In this document: positions 34,336 through 42,755 of the stretch, piece by piece | Layout of the letters: every line of letters starts with the position of its first letter | Position numbering within the stretch: the first letter of the stretch is position 1 | Origin: Micromonospora inositola | GTDB taxonomy: Bacteria > Actinomycetota > Actinomycetes > Mycobacteriales > Micromonosporaceae | Length of the DNA: 64,000 nt | Direction of reading: 5' to 3' | NCBI RefSeq assembly: GCF_900090285.1 | Contig: NZ_LT607754.1 | Coordinates: 6,040,001-6,104,000, forward strand | Notes under the pieces: generated by a model | Seen by the model: only the letters and a program-made list of their open reading frames with translations | Databases searched by the model: none | What the model was told of the DNA's origin: nothing | Translations under genes and position numbers: made by a program

Positions 34336-34608
34336 TCAGTCGGGCCAGCGGCCGGTCAGCCGCCGTACGCCGACCGCGCCGCCCCGGTCCACGGCGGCCC
34401 GGACGACCGCGAAGATCGCACCCTGCAACGCCGCGGCGGCCAGGATCTCGCCCCAGCGGCGGTCCTCGTCGGTGGCGCTGGGCGCCTCGCCGTCGCCCGC
34501 GGTCACCTTCCAGACCTGCCGGAAGACCACCCCGGCGACCGTGCCGGCGGCCAGACCGAGCAGCACCCCGACGGGCTTGTACGCGGCCTTGCCGATCTTT
34601 CCGCTCAC
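34336..34608 (-). CDS. DUF4235 membrane protein
   Basis: 90 residues. KIGKAAYKPVGVLLGLAAGT then VAGVVFRQVWK and the later EILAAAALQGAIFAVVRAAVDRGGAVGVRRLTG match the DUF4235 family, two membrane helices with a charged loop. GTG 34608 overlaps the stop of the DUF3618 gene (GTGA). The function is unknown; the gene is almost always found with DUF3618 and a holin-X-like gene, as here. Confidence 0.88.
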   Translation of the reverse strand: MSGKIGKAAYKPVGVLLGLAAGTVAGVVFRQVWKVTAGDGEAPSATDEDRRWGEILAAAALQGAIFAVVRAAVDRGGAVGVRRLTGRWPD

Positions 34609-35045
34609 CTGCGCCTCCACTGGACGATCAGCAGCACCACCACGGTCGCCACCGCGCCGGCCGCCACGGCCGCCCACGGCACCGGGTCGCGCCAGACCGC
34701 CTCACCCCGCTCGGACGCCTGCATCCGCGCGACCCGGGCCTTCTCCGCGGCCTGCCCGCGCACCACGCCGGCCTTCTCCGCGGCCTGCCCGCGCACCACG
34801 CCGGCCTTCTGCGCCGCCTGCCCGCGCACCACGCCGGCCTTCTGCGCCGCCTGCCCGCGCACCCGGGCCATGGTCGACGCGGCCTGCTCGCGCATCCGCG
34901 CCTTCGCCTGTTCGGCGGAGTCCTTCAGCCGGGCCTTGACGTCGGCCCTGGCGGCCAGCAGCTCCATCGTCTCACCCAGCTCCACCCGGGTACGCCGGAT
35001 CTCCTCGCGGAGCGCCTCCGTGTCGCCGGTTCCGTTGCCCGTCAT
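34605..35045 (-). CDS. DUF3618 protein with a tandem 11-residue repeat
   Basis: 146 residues. The N-terminal EALREEIRRTRVELGETMELLAARADVKARLKD (shown in parts: EEIRRTRVELGETMELLA) is DUF3618. The middle is an amphipathic helix made of four copies of an 11-residue unit (RGQAAQKAGVV and variants with E for Q), and a C-terminal membrane helix ends WAAVAAGAVATVVVLLIVQW. ATG 35045 overlaps the upstream stop (ATGA). The repeat is exact at DNA level in part, so the length can vary. Presumed envelope-stress role by association only. Confidence 0.87.
   Translation of the reverse strand: MTGNGTGDTEALREEIRRTRVELGETMELLAARADVKARLKDSAEQAKARMREQAASTMARVRGQAAQKAGVVRGQAAQKAGVVRGQAAEKAGVVRGQAAEKARVARMQASERGEAVWRDPVPWAAVAAGAVATVVVLLIVQWRRR
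34738..34869. repeat. Four tandem 33-bp repeats inside the DUF3618 gene
   Basis: Units at 34738-34770, 34771-34803, 34804-34836 and 34837-34869. The first two are identical, the third has two changes, and the fourth has those plus a divergent end. Each unit encodes 11 residues, keeping frame and helix phase, so copy-number change would be tolerated. Confidence 0.9.
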
Positions 35046-35476
35046 GCCCGCCTCCCGTCCTTCACCGCGGCGGTGACGGTGTCCACGTCCGCCCGGACGC
35101 TGCGGACCGTCGCCTCCGGCACCGGCGGGACGGCACGGCTGACCTGCTTCTTGCCGACCAGGGCCAGGATCCCGGCGAGCAGGAAGAGCGCCACCGCCAC
35201 GATCAGGGCGGCGAGCCACGCGGGCATCACCAACGCCAGCAGCAGGATCACCGTGGCGACCAGGGCGCCCGTCCCGTAGAGGGCCATCACCCCGCCGCCG
35301 CCGAAGAGCCCGATCCCGATCCCGGCGTGCTTGCCCTTCTGGGTCAGCTCCGCCCGGGCCAGCGCCAGCTCGTCCCGCACCAGCCGGGAGACCTGCTCGG
35401 TGGCCCGCTGCACCAGTTCCGCGGTGGACGGCTCGCTCCCGGTCCGGGACGCGCTGCGACTCGCGACGTCAGCCAT
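35042..35476 (-). CDS. Actinobacterial holin-X-like (phage holin superfamily III) membrane protein
   Basis: 144 residues. ELVQRATEQVSRLVRDELAL then ARAELTQKGKHAGIGIGLFG is the typical N-terminus, followed by two membrane helices (VMALYGTGALVATVILLLAL and WLAALIVAVALFLLAGILAL) and a charged tail. Despite the family name, it is a chromosomal protein unlinked to phage genes here; its role is probably in the envelope. First of a three-gene operon whose members overlap by four bases each. Confidence 0.87.
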   Translation of the reverse strand: MADVASRSASRTGSEPSTAELVQRATEQVSRLVRDELALARAELTQKGKHAGIGIGLFGGGGVMALYGTGALVATVILLLALVMPAWLAALIVAVALFLLAGILALVGKKQVSRAVPPVPEATVRSVRADVDTVTAAVKDGRRA

Positions 35477-35810
35477 GCTGTCCTCCTTTCATCATCACCG
35501 CGCTGTATGCCCGGAGTGGCGGCCCGCCAATCCTGCCCGGAGCGCCGGTCCCGCCGCCCACCGTCCGGTGCGCGGGGCGCGTGCCGGAGCCGGGGCGTGC
35601 GCAGCAGGTCCCCCGGAACTGACGAAACAAACGCACCGGGAGCAGAAGTCCCCGCAACGGGCGACCCTCGCGGGTCCCCGACGCGGCCGTACGACGCCTT
35701 CCGGCAGGTGCAACGGGCCGGCGGGCGGCGAGGTCGCGTCGCCGGCCCGAAGAGCGCGGAGGCCCCGGCGCCGCGGGGGCGGCCGGGGGCTCCGGGCGGC
35801 GGCCCGGTGG

Positions 35811-37013
35811 TCAGCGACGGGCGTCGGCGGACTCCTCGCGGCCCACGAAGGTCTCGCTTCGGGCCTCGCCGTCGTCGCTGCCGCCGAAGAGCCGGGCGTC
35901 GTCCGGGACGTCGGTGTCGGCGAGCCGGCGGACCGGCCGGCGCGGCTGGACCGCCTGCCACGGCAGGGCGCCGGTGGCGTCGCCGACCTCGGCGCGCATC
36001 CGGGGCAACGCGGTCGGCCGGTGGTCGCGCACCCAGGCCACCAGGTGCTCGCGGACCAGGCAGCGCAGGTCCCAGAGGCTGCCGGCGTCCGCGGCGCTCA
36101 CCAGCGCCCGGACCTTGACCATGCCGCCGGTGGCGTCGGTCACCTGGAGGACGCAGACCCGGCCGTCCCACAGCTCGCTGGACTCGACCAGGCGACGCAA
36201 CTCCTCCCGCATCGCCTGCACCGGGATGGCCCAGTCAAGGTCGAACTCGGCGGTGCCGAGCACCGCCGCCTCGGTCCGCGTCCAGTTCTCGAAGGGCGTC
36301 TTGGTGAAGTATGAGGTGGGCAGGATCAGCCGACGGTCGTCCCAGATCTGCACCACCACGTAGCTGAGGGTCAGCTCCTCGATCCGGCCCCACTCCCCCT
36401 CGACCACGACCACGTCGTCGAGGCGTACCGCGTCGCTGAAGGCGAGCTGGAGGCCGGCGAAGACGTTGCCGAGCAGGCTCTGCGCGGCCAGCGCGGCGAC
36501 CACACCGACCACACCGGCACTGGTCAGCACGCCTGCGCCGACGCCGCGGACGGCGGGAAAGGTCATCATCATGACGCCGACCGTCAGGATGACGATCACC
36601 GCGATGGTGAGCCGGCGCAGCATCACGACCTGGGTGCGGACCCGCCGCACCTGCCGGTTGTTCGGCACGTCCATCCGGAACCGGGCCAGCGCGGTGTCCT
36701 CGATCACCACCAGCAACGAGGCGACCAGCCAGGCGGCGCTGGCGATGACGGCGAGCACGAGCGTGTGCAGCACCACCCGCCGAAACGGTGTGCCGACGGC
36801 GTACCCGGTGCTGAACCGGGCCCCGAACTGGACGGCGAGGACGGTGGCGGCCACCTGGAACGGGCGGTGCGCGTGCTCGGTGAGTTCGGTCATCAGCAGC
36901 GAGCTCCGGCCGAGCCGACCGATGACCCGGTGCACCACCTCGACCAGCAACAGAGCGATCGCCGCCGCGGCGAGCGCGGCGACGATCGTTTCGAGGTAGC
37001 TCTGCACAGGCAC
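35811..37013 (-). CDS. MscS-family mechanosensitive ion channel protein
   Basis: 400 residues. Four membrane segments are visible; the last one and the pore helix (VLTSAGVVGVVAALAAQSLL then GNVFAGLQLAFSD) form the MscS signature, followed by the beta domain (DAVRLDDVVVVEGEWGRIEE) and a C-terminal soluble part that is longer than in E. coli MscS. Such channels open under membrane tension or act in signalling. GTG 37013 follows GGAGGGAG. It is followed on the minus strand by a 334-bp gap (35477-35810) before the holin-X gene, in which I see no gene. Confidence 0.93.
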   Translation of the reverse strand: MPVQSYLETIVAALAAAAIALLLVEVVHRVIGRLGRSSLLMTELTEHAHRPFQVAATVLAVQFGARFSTGYAVGTPFRRVVLHTLVLAVIASAAWLVASLLVVIEDTALARFRMDVPNNRQVRRVRTQVVMLRRLTIAVIVILTVGVMMMTFPAVRGVGAGVLTSAGVVGVVAALAAQSLLGNVFAGLQLAFSDAVRLDDVVVVEGEWGRIEELTLSYVVVQIWDDRRLILPTSYFTKTPFENWTRTEAAVLGTAEFDLDWAIPVQAMREELRRLVESSELWDGRVCVLQVTDATGGMVKVRALVSAADAGSLWDLRCLVREHLVAWVRDHRPTALPRMRAEVGDATGALPWQAVQPRRPVRRLADTDVPDDARLFGGSDDGEARSETFVGREESADARR

Positions 37014-37086
37014 TACTCCCTCCAGCCGGGCGGGAACGCTTCGGGCAAAGGCCCAATGGTGCCCGGCGGTCGCGGAATCGACCAGG

Positions 37087-37908
37087 TCAGACCTTGCGGT
37101 ACCGGGACTGGAGGAAGCAGTAGATCCCGAAGGCGGCGATGCCGAGCGCCATCAGCGCGAGGATCACCGGGCCCCAGGGCTGGTCGCGCAGGGTCCGCAG
37201 GGCGGCGTCCAGCCCGCGGGCCTTCTCCGGGTCGTACTTCACCGCGGCGACGACGATCAGGAGGCCGGCGACGGCGAACACCGCCCCCCGGGCGGCGTAG
37301 CCGGCCATGCCGAGGCGGCGGGCCAGGGTGTGGGTCTTCGGGCTCATCTCGCCGATCTTGAGGTTCCGCTCGAACTTCTTCTTGAGGCCGTAGATGACCA
37401 TCCCGATGCCGACGATCGCGATCACCAGGCCGGCGAGCCCGACCAGCCAGCGACCGCCGGTGGAGGCCATCAGCTTCTCGGAGAGGGCCTGCTGCTGGTC
37501 GGAGGCGTTCGCGCTGGCGTCCTGGAAGACCTTGATCGCGGTCCAGGCGAGCCAGAGGAAGACCACCGTGCGCACGACCGAGGTGATCCGCTCGAAGAGC
37601 CGGTCCCGGCCGCGCAGGGCGCGGTGCCCGATGGCGGCTTCGAACGCCTGCCAGATGGCCATGGCGATCAGGCCGACCGCGATCGTGACGAGCAGGAACT
37701 TGCCCATCGGCTGAGCGCCGAGGGTGCGCAGCGCACCGTTCTGGTTGCCCTCCTCGCCGGACTTGCCGAAGGCGATCTGCAGCGCGAGCCAGGCGAAGAG
37801 GAGGTGCACGATCCCGTAGCCGATGAAGCCGGCCCGGGTCAACAGTTCGAGCCACCTGCTGTTCGCAGCCTGGGCGGCGGTGGCTCCGGCGTTCCGGGTG
37901 AGTGACAT
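37087..37908 (-). CDS. DUF1206 multi-pass membrane protein
   Basis: 273 residues with six helices as three homologous pairs, the DUF1206 layout: repeats begin LTRAGFIGYGIVHLLFAWLA, SVVRTVVFLWLAWTAIKVF and GMAGYAARGAVFAVAGLLIV. Start at ATG 37908. The function of DUF1206 is unknown. It lies upstream of the MscS gene in the same direction (73 bp apart), so the two may be co-transcribed. Confidence 0.9.
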   Translation of the reverse strand: MSLTRNAGATAAQAANSRWLELLTRAGFIGYGIVHLLFAWLALQIAFGKSGEEGNQNGALRTLGAQPMGKFLLVTIAVGLIAMAIWQAFEAAIGHRALRGRDRLFERITSVVRTVVFLWLAWTAIKVFQDASANASDQQQALSEKLMASTGGRWLVGLAGLVIAIVGIGMVIYGLKKKFERNLKIGEMSPKTHTLARRLGMAGYAARGAVFAVAGLLIVVAAVKYDPEKARGLDAALRTLRDQPWGPVILALMALGIAAFGIYCFLQSRYRKV

Positions 37909-37968
37909 GGCGCCAGAATCTCCGGATGCGAAGATTTCCAAACGTCGGCCACCGCCGCCCTGGCCAGG

Positions 37969-38334
37969 TCAGCTGTTGGGATTGTGCGCCACGCGGATCT
38001 TGACCTGCTGGTCGGTGACGCTGTCCAGGGTGACCGCGAAGCCGCCGACCTCGGTGGCCTGCTGGCCGACGGTGAGCGACAGCTGCTCCCCGGCGACCTC
38101 GACGGTGACCTGGTCGCCCTGGGCGCCGATCAGCTTGGCCTCGACGCCGAAGATGCTGGCGCTCGCGTCGACGCCACGGTCGAAGGTGACCGTACAGGCG
38201 TCCAGCCCGCAGTCGGTGGCGGCGCCCTCCGAGCTGCAGCCGGACAGCAGCGCGACGCCGAGGGCCAGGCCGGCCAGCAGGCCGGCGGCGCGGCGGGTGG
38301 GGGTCTGCGAGGGGAATACGCGTCGGTTCGTCAC
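37969..38334 (-). CDS. Small lipoprotein, unknown function
   Basis: About 121 residues. The signal peptide LLAGLALGVALLSGC ends in a perfect lipobox (LSGC). The mature domain is short and beta-rich (GAQGDQVTVEVAGEQLSLTV; VGGFAVTLDSVTDQQVKIRV), with two further Cys (DCGLDAC). GTG 38334 is preferred because the signal peptide begins soon after it; an ATG at 38370 lies 12 codons upstream. It is located before DUF1206 in the same direction and divergent from the PLP enzyme gene. Confidence 0.75.
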   Translation of the reverse strand: MTNRRVFPSQTPTRRAAGLLAGLALGVALLSGCSSEGAATDCGLDACTVTFDRGVDASASIFGVEAKLIGAQGDQVTVEVAGEQLSLTVGQQATEVGGFAVTLDSVTDQQVKIRVAHNPNS

Positions 38335-38410
38335 CCGGCCCAGGGTACGAGACGCCGGCGACATCACCACCGCCGGAGATCATCCCAACGGGCGCAGTAG
38401 GGTCCCCGGC

Positions 38411-39637
38411 ATGCCGTTCGACATCGCCCGCACCCGGGCCGCATACCCCGCCCTGGCCGAGGGCTTCGCCCACTTCGACGGTGCCGGCGGCACCCAGACC
38501 GCCCGGCCGGTGATCGAGGCGGTCACCGCCGCCATGCGCGCGGCGATCGGCAACCGCAGCAGCGCCTTCGTGCCCGGCCGGCGGTCACTGGACCTCGTCG
38601 CGGCCGCCCGGTCGGCGGTGGCCGACCTGCTCGGCGCGCGAGCCGAGGGCGTGGTGCTCGGGCCGAGCGCCACGGCGCTGACGTACACCCTGGCCCGGAC
38701 CCTCGGCGCGGCCTGGCGGCCGGGCGACGAGGTGGTGGTATCCCGGCTCGACCACGACGCGAACGTGCGGCCCTGGGTGCAGGCGGCCGAGGCCGCCGGG
38801 GCCACCGTGCGCTGGGCCGAGTTCGACCCGGCGACCGGTGAGCTGCCCGCCGGCCAGTACGCCGACCTGGTCGGCGAGCGGACCCGGCTGGTCGCGGTGA
38901 CCGCCGGCAGCAACGCGATCGGCACCGCGCCGGACGTCGCCGCGATCGCGAAGACCGCGCACGCGGCCGGCGCGCTGGTCTGCGTCGACGGGGTGCACGC
39001 GGTGCCGCACGGCCCGACCGACGTCGCCTCGCTGGGCGCGGACTTCCTGGTCACCAGCGCATACAAGTGGTCCGGGCCACACCTGGCCGCGATGGTCGCC
39101 GACCCGGCCCGGTGGGAGCGGCTGCGTCCGGCGAAGCTGCTTCCCTCCTCCGACGCGGTGCCGGACCGGTTCGAGTACGGCACCCCGAGCTTCCCGCTGC
39201 TGGCCGGGGTGGCCGCCGCGGTGGACCACCTGGCCACGCTCGACCCGGACGCCACCGGCAGCCGACGGGAGCGGGTCCGCGCCGGCCTGGCCGCCGCCCA
39301 GGCCCACGAGGAGGCGGTCTTCGACCGGCTGCTGGCCGGGCTGGCCGCGCGGCCGGCGGTGACCGTGTACGGCTCCCCGGCCCGGCGCTGCCCGACGGTG
39401 TCCTTCCGGGTCGCCGGGCTGGCGCCGGCCGACACGGCGGCGGCACTGGGCGCGGCCGGCTTCTGCCTCTCCGCCGGCGACTACTACGCCTACGAATACT
39501 TCCGCACGATGGGGCTGCGCGACGGCGGCGGGGCGGTCCGGGCCAGCGTCTACCACTACAACACGGTGGACGAGGTGGACCGGTTGCTCGCCGAACTGGA
39601 CAGGATCGTCGCCGGCGGGGAGAGAATGGCCCGGTGA
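38411..39637 (+). CDS. Cysteine desulfurase-like PLP-dependent enzyme
   Basis: 408 residues, fold type I aminotransferase class V. The PLP-lysine is in TSAYKWSGPH near residue 220 and the PLP-stacking region in LDHDANVRPWVQAAE. The region that in SufS carries the catalytic Cys reads GDYYAYEYFRTMGL, with no Cys, so true cysteine desulfurase activity is doubtful. Members of this subgroup are annotated cysteine desulfurase-like and lack partner suf genes, as here. ATG 38411 starts the family match (FDIARTRAAYPALAEG). The next gene overlaps by four bases. Confidence 0.88.
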   Translation: MPFDIARTRAAYPALAEGFAHFDGAGGTQTARPVIEAVTAAMRAAIGNRSSAFVPGRRSLDLVAAARSAVADLLGARAEGVVLGPSATALTYTLARTLGAAWRPGDEVVVSRLDHDANVRPWVQAAEAAGATVRWAEFDPATGELPAGQYADLVGERTRLVAVTAGSNAIGTAPDVAAIAKTAHAAGALVCVDGVHAVPHGPTDVASLGADFLVTSAYKWSGPHLAAMVADPARWERLRPAKLLPSSDAVPDRFEYGTPSFPLLAGVAAAVDHLATLDPDATGSRRERVRAGLAAAQAHEEAVFDRLLAGLAARPAVTVYGSPARRCPTVSFRVAGLAPADTAAALGAAGFCLSAGDYYAYEYFRTMGLRDGGGAVRASVYHYNTVDEVDRLLAELDRIVAGGERMAR

Positions 39638-39921
39638 GCTTCCTGGTCGAGGAGAACCCCGCCAAGCACCGGTTCGAGATCCTGGTCGACGACGCGCTGG
39701 CCGGATTCACGGCGTACGTCCCGCGCGGCGAGCTGCTGGTCTTCACCCACACCGAGGTGGACGACCGGTTCCAGAACATGGGCGTGGGGTCGGCCCTGAT
39801 CCGGGGCACCCTCGACCAGATCCGCGAGCGCGGCGGCCGGCTGGTGGCGAAGTGCCCCTTCGTGGCCGCCTTCATAGACCGCCACCCCGAGTACGCCGAC
39901 CTGGTGGTCGCCGAGTCCTGA
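39634..39921 (+). CDS. GNAT-type N-acetyltransferase domain protein (YidJ/YjdJ-like)
   Basis: 95 residues, the minimal acetyltransferase form. EENPAKHRFEILVDDALAGF, FTHTEVDDRFQNMGVGSAL with the acetyl-CoA loop and RLVAKCPFVAAFIDRHPEY with the conserved Cys-Pro are family landmarks. The start is GTG 39634 overlapping the previous stop (GTGA). Translational coupling to the PLP enzyme suggests a joint function; the substrate is unknown. Confidence 0.9.
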   Translation: MSFLVEENPAKHRFEILVDDALAGFTAYVPRGELLVFTHTEVDDRFQNMGVGSALIRGTLDQIRERGGRLVAKCPFVAAFIDRHPEYADLVVAES

Positions 39922-39939
39922 CCGGGCCGCGCCGGCGGC

Positions 39940-41448
39940 TCAGCGGGCGCCGGTGAGGAGTTCGGCGGCGGCCCGGGCGGCGGCCCGGGTGGCGCCGTGG
40001 GTGGCGACGTGGACGGCGCCGGTGACCAGCTCCGGGACGCCGAGTTCCACGACGACGGCGTCCGGGCGGGCGGCCAGCGCACGGCGCACGGCGGCCCGCA
40101 TCCAGTCGTGCCGGTGCAGGTCCCGCACGACCAGCACGACGGGGCGGCCGGCCGCGCCGGCGGTGGGGTCGGCGGGCGCCTCGCCCTCGGCGTACCGGGC
40201 GACGGTGGTGTCCGGGACCAGGTCGGCCAGGGGCGCGGCGATCCCCCACGGGGTCTCGCCGATGGCCATGTTGCGCGGCGGGGCGAACTCCACCACGTGC
40301 GCCGGGTGGCGCAGCGGCAGCGCGTCGGCGCCGGCGGCTGCGGTGACCACCCGGAGCGCGCGTCGCGCGGCGGCCAGCCCGACGGCCGAGCCGTCGGCCG
40401 CGGCCGGGGTGTCGGCCGGGCGGGCGGCGCGGGCGGCGGCCGTCCAGGCGGCGAGCTGACCGACCCGTTTGGCCGCCTCGGCGAGCCGTTCCTCCGGCAG
40501 CTCTCCGGCCTTCACGGCGGCGACGATGGCGTCACGCAGTTCCCGGGCGTCCGCCTCGGTGGCCCGCTCCCCGCCCACGCAGATCGCGTCCGCGCCGGCG
40601 GCGAGGGCGCGCACCGCCGCGCCGGCGAAGCCGTACCGGTCGGCGACGGCCCGCATCTCCACCGCGTCGGTGACCACCACCCCGTGGAACCCCAGCTCCT
40701 CGCGGAGCAGCCCGCCGAGGATGCGCGGGCTGAGGGTGGCCGGCAGCTCCGGGTCGAGCGCGGGCACCAGCAGGTGCCCGGTCATCACCGCCTGCACCCC
40801 GGCGGCCACGGCGGCCCGGAACGGCGCCAGCTCGACGGCGTCGAGGCGGGCCCGGTCGCCGCCGATGCGGGGCAGGTCGTGGTGCGAGTCGACCCGGGTG
40901 TCGCCGTGGCCCGGGAAGTGCTTCGCGCAGGCCGCCACGCCGCCGGCCTGGAGTCCGCGTACCCAGGCGGCGGTGTGCCGGGCGACCAGGTCGGCGGCGG
41001 CGCCGAACGAGCGGACGCCGATGACCGGGTTGGCCGGGTTGGAGTTGACGTCGGCATCCGGGGCGTAGTTGAGGGTGATCCCCATCGCGGCCAGCTCGGC
41101 GCCGAGGTCGCGGGCCACCTCCTCGGTCAGCGCCGGGTCGTCTACCGCGCCGAGGGCGAAGTTGCCGGGCCGGGAGCTGCCCCGGGCGGACTCGATCCGG
41201 GTGACGTCGCCGGCCTCCTCGTCGATGGCGACGATGACGTCCGGACGCTCGGCGCGCAGCGTCGCGGTGAGCGCGGCGAGTTGCCCGGGGTCGACGATGT
41301 TGCGGGCGAAGAGGACCACCGAGCCGAGGCCCTCGCCGAGCCAACGGCAGACCCAGGGTGGCGGGGTGGTGCCGACGAAGCCGGGTTGCAGCACGGCGGC
41401 GGCGAGCCCCGCCAGGTCTCCGGTCGCCCCCACGATCCGCTCGCTCAT
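39940..41448 (-). CDS. Glycoside hydrolase family 3 enzyme, NagZ-like beta-N-acetylhexosaminidase
   Basis: 502 residues. The GH3 barrel has the substrate-binding KHFPGHGDT and the DSHHDLP loop that supplies the acid/base in NagZ enzymes. The nucleophile Asp is in VVVTDAVEM. A C-terminal domain of about 150 residues follows, which short NagZ lacks. It probably cleaves N-acetylglucosamine-anhydromuropeptides or chitin fragments in the cytoplasm, as there is no signal peptide. ATG 41448. An A/T-rich patch (41523-41544) upstream may hold the promoter and an operator. Confidence 0.9.
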   Translation of the reverse strand: MSERIVGATGDLAGLAAAVLQPGFVGTTPPPWVCRWLGEGLGSVVLFARNIVDPGQLAALTATLRAERPDVIVAIDEEAGDVTRIESARGSSRPGNFALGAVDDPALTEEVARDLGAELAAMGITLNYAPDADVNSNPANPVIGVRSFGAAADLVARHTAAWVRGLQAGGVAACAKHFPGHGDTRVDSHHDLPRIGGDRARLDAVELAPFRAAVAAGVQAVMTGHLLVPALDPELPATLSPRILGGLLREELGFHGVVVTDAVEMRAVADRYGFAGAAVRALAAGADAICVGGERATEADARELRDAIVAAVKAGELPEERLAEAAKRVGQLAAWTAAARAARPADTPAAADGSAVGLAAARRALRVVTAAAGADALPLRHPAHVVEFAPPRNMAIGETPWGIAAPLADLVPDTTVARYAEGEAPADPTAGAAGRPVVLVVRDLHRHDWMRAAVRRALAARPDAVVVELGVPELVTGAVHVATHGATRAAARAAAELLTGAR

Positions 41449-41522
41449 GCGCTGTCGTACCCCCGTCTTCCCACCGGCCCGCCGCCCCGGCGGCTGCTGC
41501 CATGGTCACATCGGGCTCCGAA

Positions 41523-41544
41523 ATAGTCAATAAACCTTACTGTT
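41523..41544. promoter_or_regulatory. A/T-rich promoter patch between the GH3 gene and small membrane gene
   Basis: ATAGTCAATAAACCTTACTGTT lies in the 138-bp divergent gap. On the minus strand it contains TTGACT, about 75 bp before the GH3 start, with GACCAT 17 bp further. The imperfect inverted pair AGTCAATA/TTACTGTT could be an operator. It stands out against the G/C-rich background. Confidence 0.4.
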
Positions 41545-41586
41545 AGCGCCTGGCGGTTCCCGGCACCGGAGTGGAAGAGTGCGACC

Positions 41587-41709
41587 ATGCACCCCGCGCT
41601 GCTCGCCGACGCCACCACCGCGGCGGACGTCCCCGGCGTACGGCTGCTCGGCCTGGTGGTCGGCGGCCTGTTCCTGCTGCTCGCGATCCGGGCGATGTTC
41701 CGTCGCTGA
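41587..41709 (+). CDS. Small single-helix membrane protein (40 aa)
   Basis: ATG 41587 to TGA 41709. MHPALLADATTAADVPGVRL is followed by a hydrophobic helix LLGLVVGGLFLLLAIRAM and the basic end FRR. GGAAGAG upstream is an acceptable ribosome site at 7 nt. Codon third positions are G/C-rich. It is too short for confident family assignment. It is 95 bp upstream of the F420-dependent enzyme gene in the same direction. Confidence 0.5.
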   Translation: MHPALLADATTAADVPGVRLLGLVVGGLFLLLAIRAMFRR

Positions 41710-41804
41710 CCCGCCCGGCCCCGCCGGTTCGGCCGACACCCTCGCGGGTACGGCTCTCGTTGTCCATCCGGTGCGCCCGGCACCGCGAGCAGCGAGGGAG
41801 AACA

Positions 41805-42755
41805 ATGAGGATCGGCTACCACCTCTCCAGCGAGGAGTACACCCCGGCGGAGCTGCTGGAGCAGGCGCGCGGCGCCGAGCGGGCCGGCTTCGAGGCACTC
41901 TGGATCTCCGACCACTACCACCCGTGGGTGGACGCGCAGGGCCAGAGCCCCTTCGTCTGGTCGATGATCGGCGCGCTCAGCCAGGTCTGCGCGCTGCCGG
42001 TGACCACCGCGGTCACCTGCCCCACGGTCCGCATCCACCCGGCGGTCATCGCGCAGGCGGCGGCGACCAGCGCGGTCATGCACAACGGCCGGTTCGTCCT
42101 CGGCGTCGGCAGCGGCGAGGCGCTCAACGAGCACATCCTCGGCGACGCCTGGCCGCAGACCGACGTCCGGCTCGAGATGCTGGAGGAGGCGGTCGAGGTG
42201 ATGCGCGAGCTGTGGCGGGGCGGGTTCGTCAACCACCACGGCAGGCACTACACCGTCGAGCACGCCCGGCTCTACACGCTGCCGGACACGCCCCCGTCGA
42301 TCTACGTCTCCGGCTTCGGCCCCAAGTCGATCCACCTGGCCGCCGGGATCGGCGACGGGTACATCAACACCATGCCCGACGGCGAGATGGTCCGCCGGTT
42401 CCGCGAGAACGGCGGCGGCGACAAGCCGTGCCAGGCCGGCTTCAAGGCGGCGTACGCCGACAGCGAGGACGCCGGCGTGCGGATCGCGTACGAGAAGTGG
42501 CCGAACGCCGGGGTGCCGGGCGAGCTGTCCCAGGTCCTCCCCTCGCCGCGCCACTTCGAGCAGGCCGCCCAGCTGGTGAAGCCGGAGATGATGAAGGAGT
42601 CGTTCGTCTGCGGCAACAGCGCCGACGCTCACCTCGAGATGATCGACAAGTACGCCAAGGCCGGCTTCGACGAGGTCTACGTGGCGAACATCGGTCCGAA
42701 CTGGGCGGGCCTGTTCGACCTGTACCGGCGCGAGGTGCTCCCCCGGGTGCGGTGA
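41805..42755 (+). CDS. F420-dependent luciferase-like oxidoreductase (G6PD-related family)
   Basis: 316 residues. The LLM barrel has IGYHLSSEEYTPAELLEQA at the start, EALWISDHYHPWVDAQGQSP with the catalytic-type His, GVGSGEALNEHILGDAWP and IYVSGFGPKSIHLAAGIGD; this matches the family that includes F420-dependent glucose-6-phosphate dehydrogenase. Such enzymes supply or use reduced F420. ATG 41805 has GAGGGAG upstream. The actual substrate is not certain, since several paralogues exist in each actinomycete. A TetR remnant lies just downstream on the other strand. Confidence 0.88.
   Translation: MRIGYHLSSEEYTPAELLEQARGAERAGFEALWISDHYHPWVDAQGQSPFVWSMIGALSQVCALPVTTAVTCPTVRIHPAVIAQAAATSAVMHNGRFVLGVGSGEALNEHILGDAWPQTDVRLEMLEEAVEVMRELWRGGFVNHHGRHYTVEHARLYTLPDTPPSIYVSGFGPKSIHLAAGIGDGYINTMPDGEMVRRFRENGGGDKPCQAGFKAAYADSEDAGVRIAYEKWPNAGVPGELSQVLPSPRHFEQAAQLVKPEMMKESFVCGNSADAHLEMIDKYAKAGFDEVYVANIGPNWAGLFDLYRREVLPRVR

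Noticed and set aside
35042..35476. Prophage lysis gene, from the holin name
   Set aside because: No lysin, integrase or structural phage genes are near, and the gene sits in the typical chromosomal DUF3618/DUF4235 operon.
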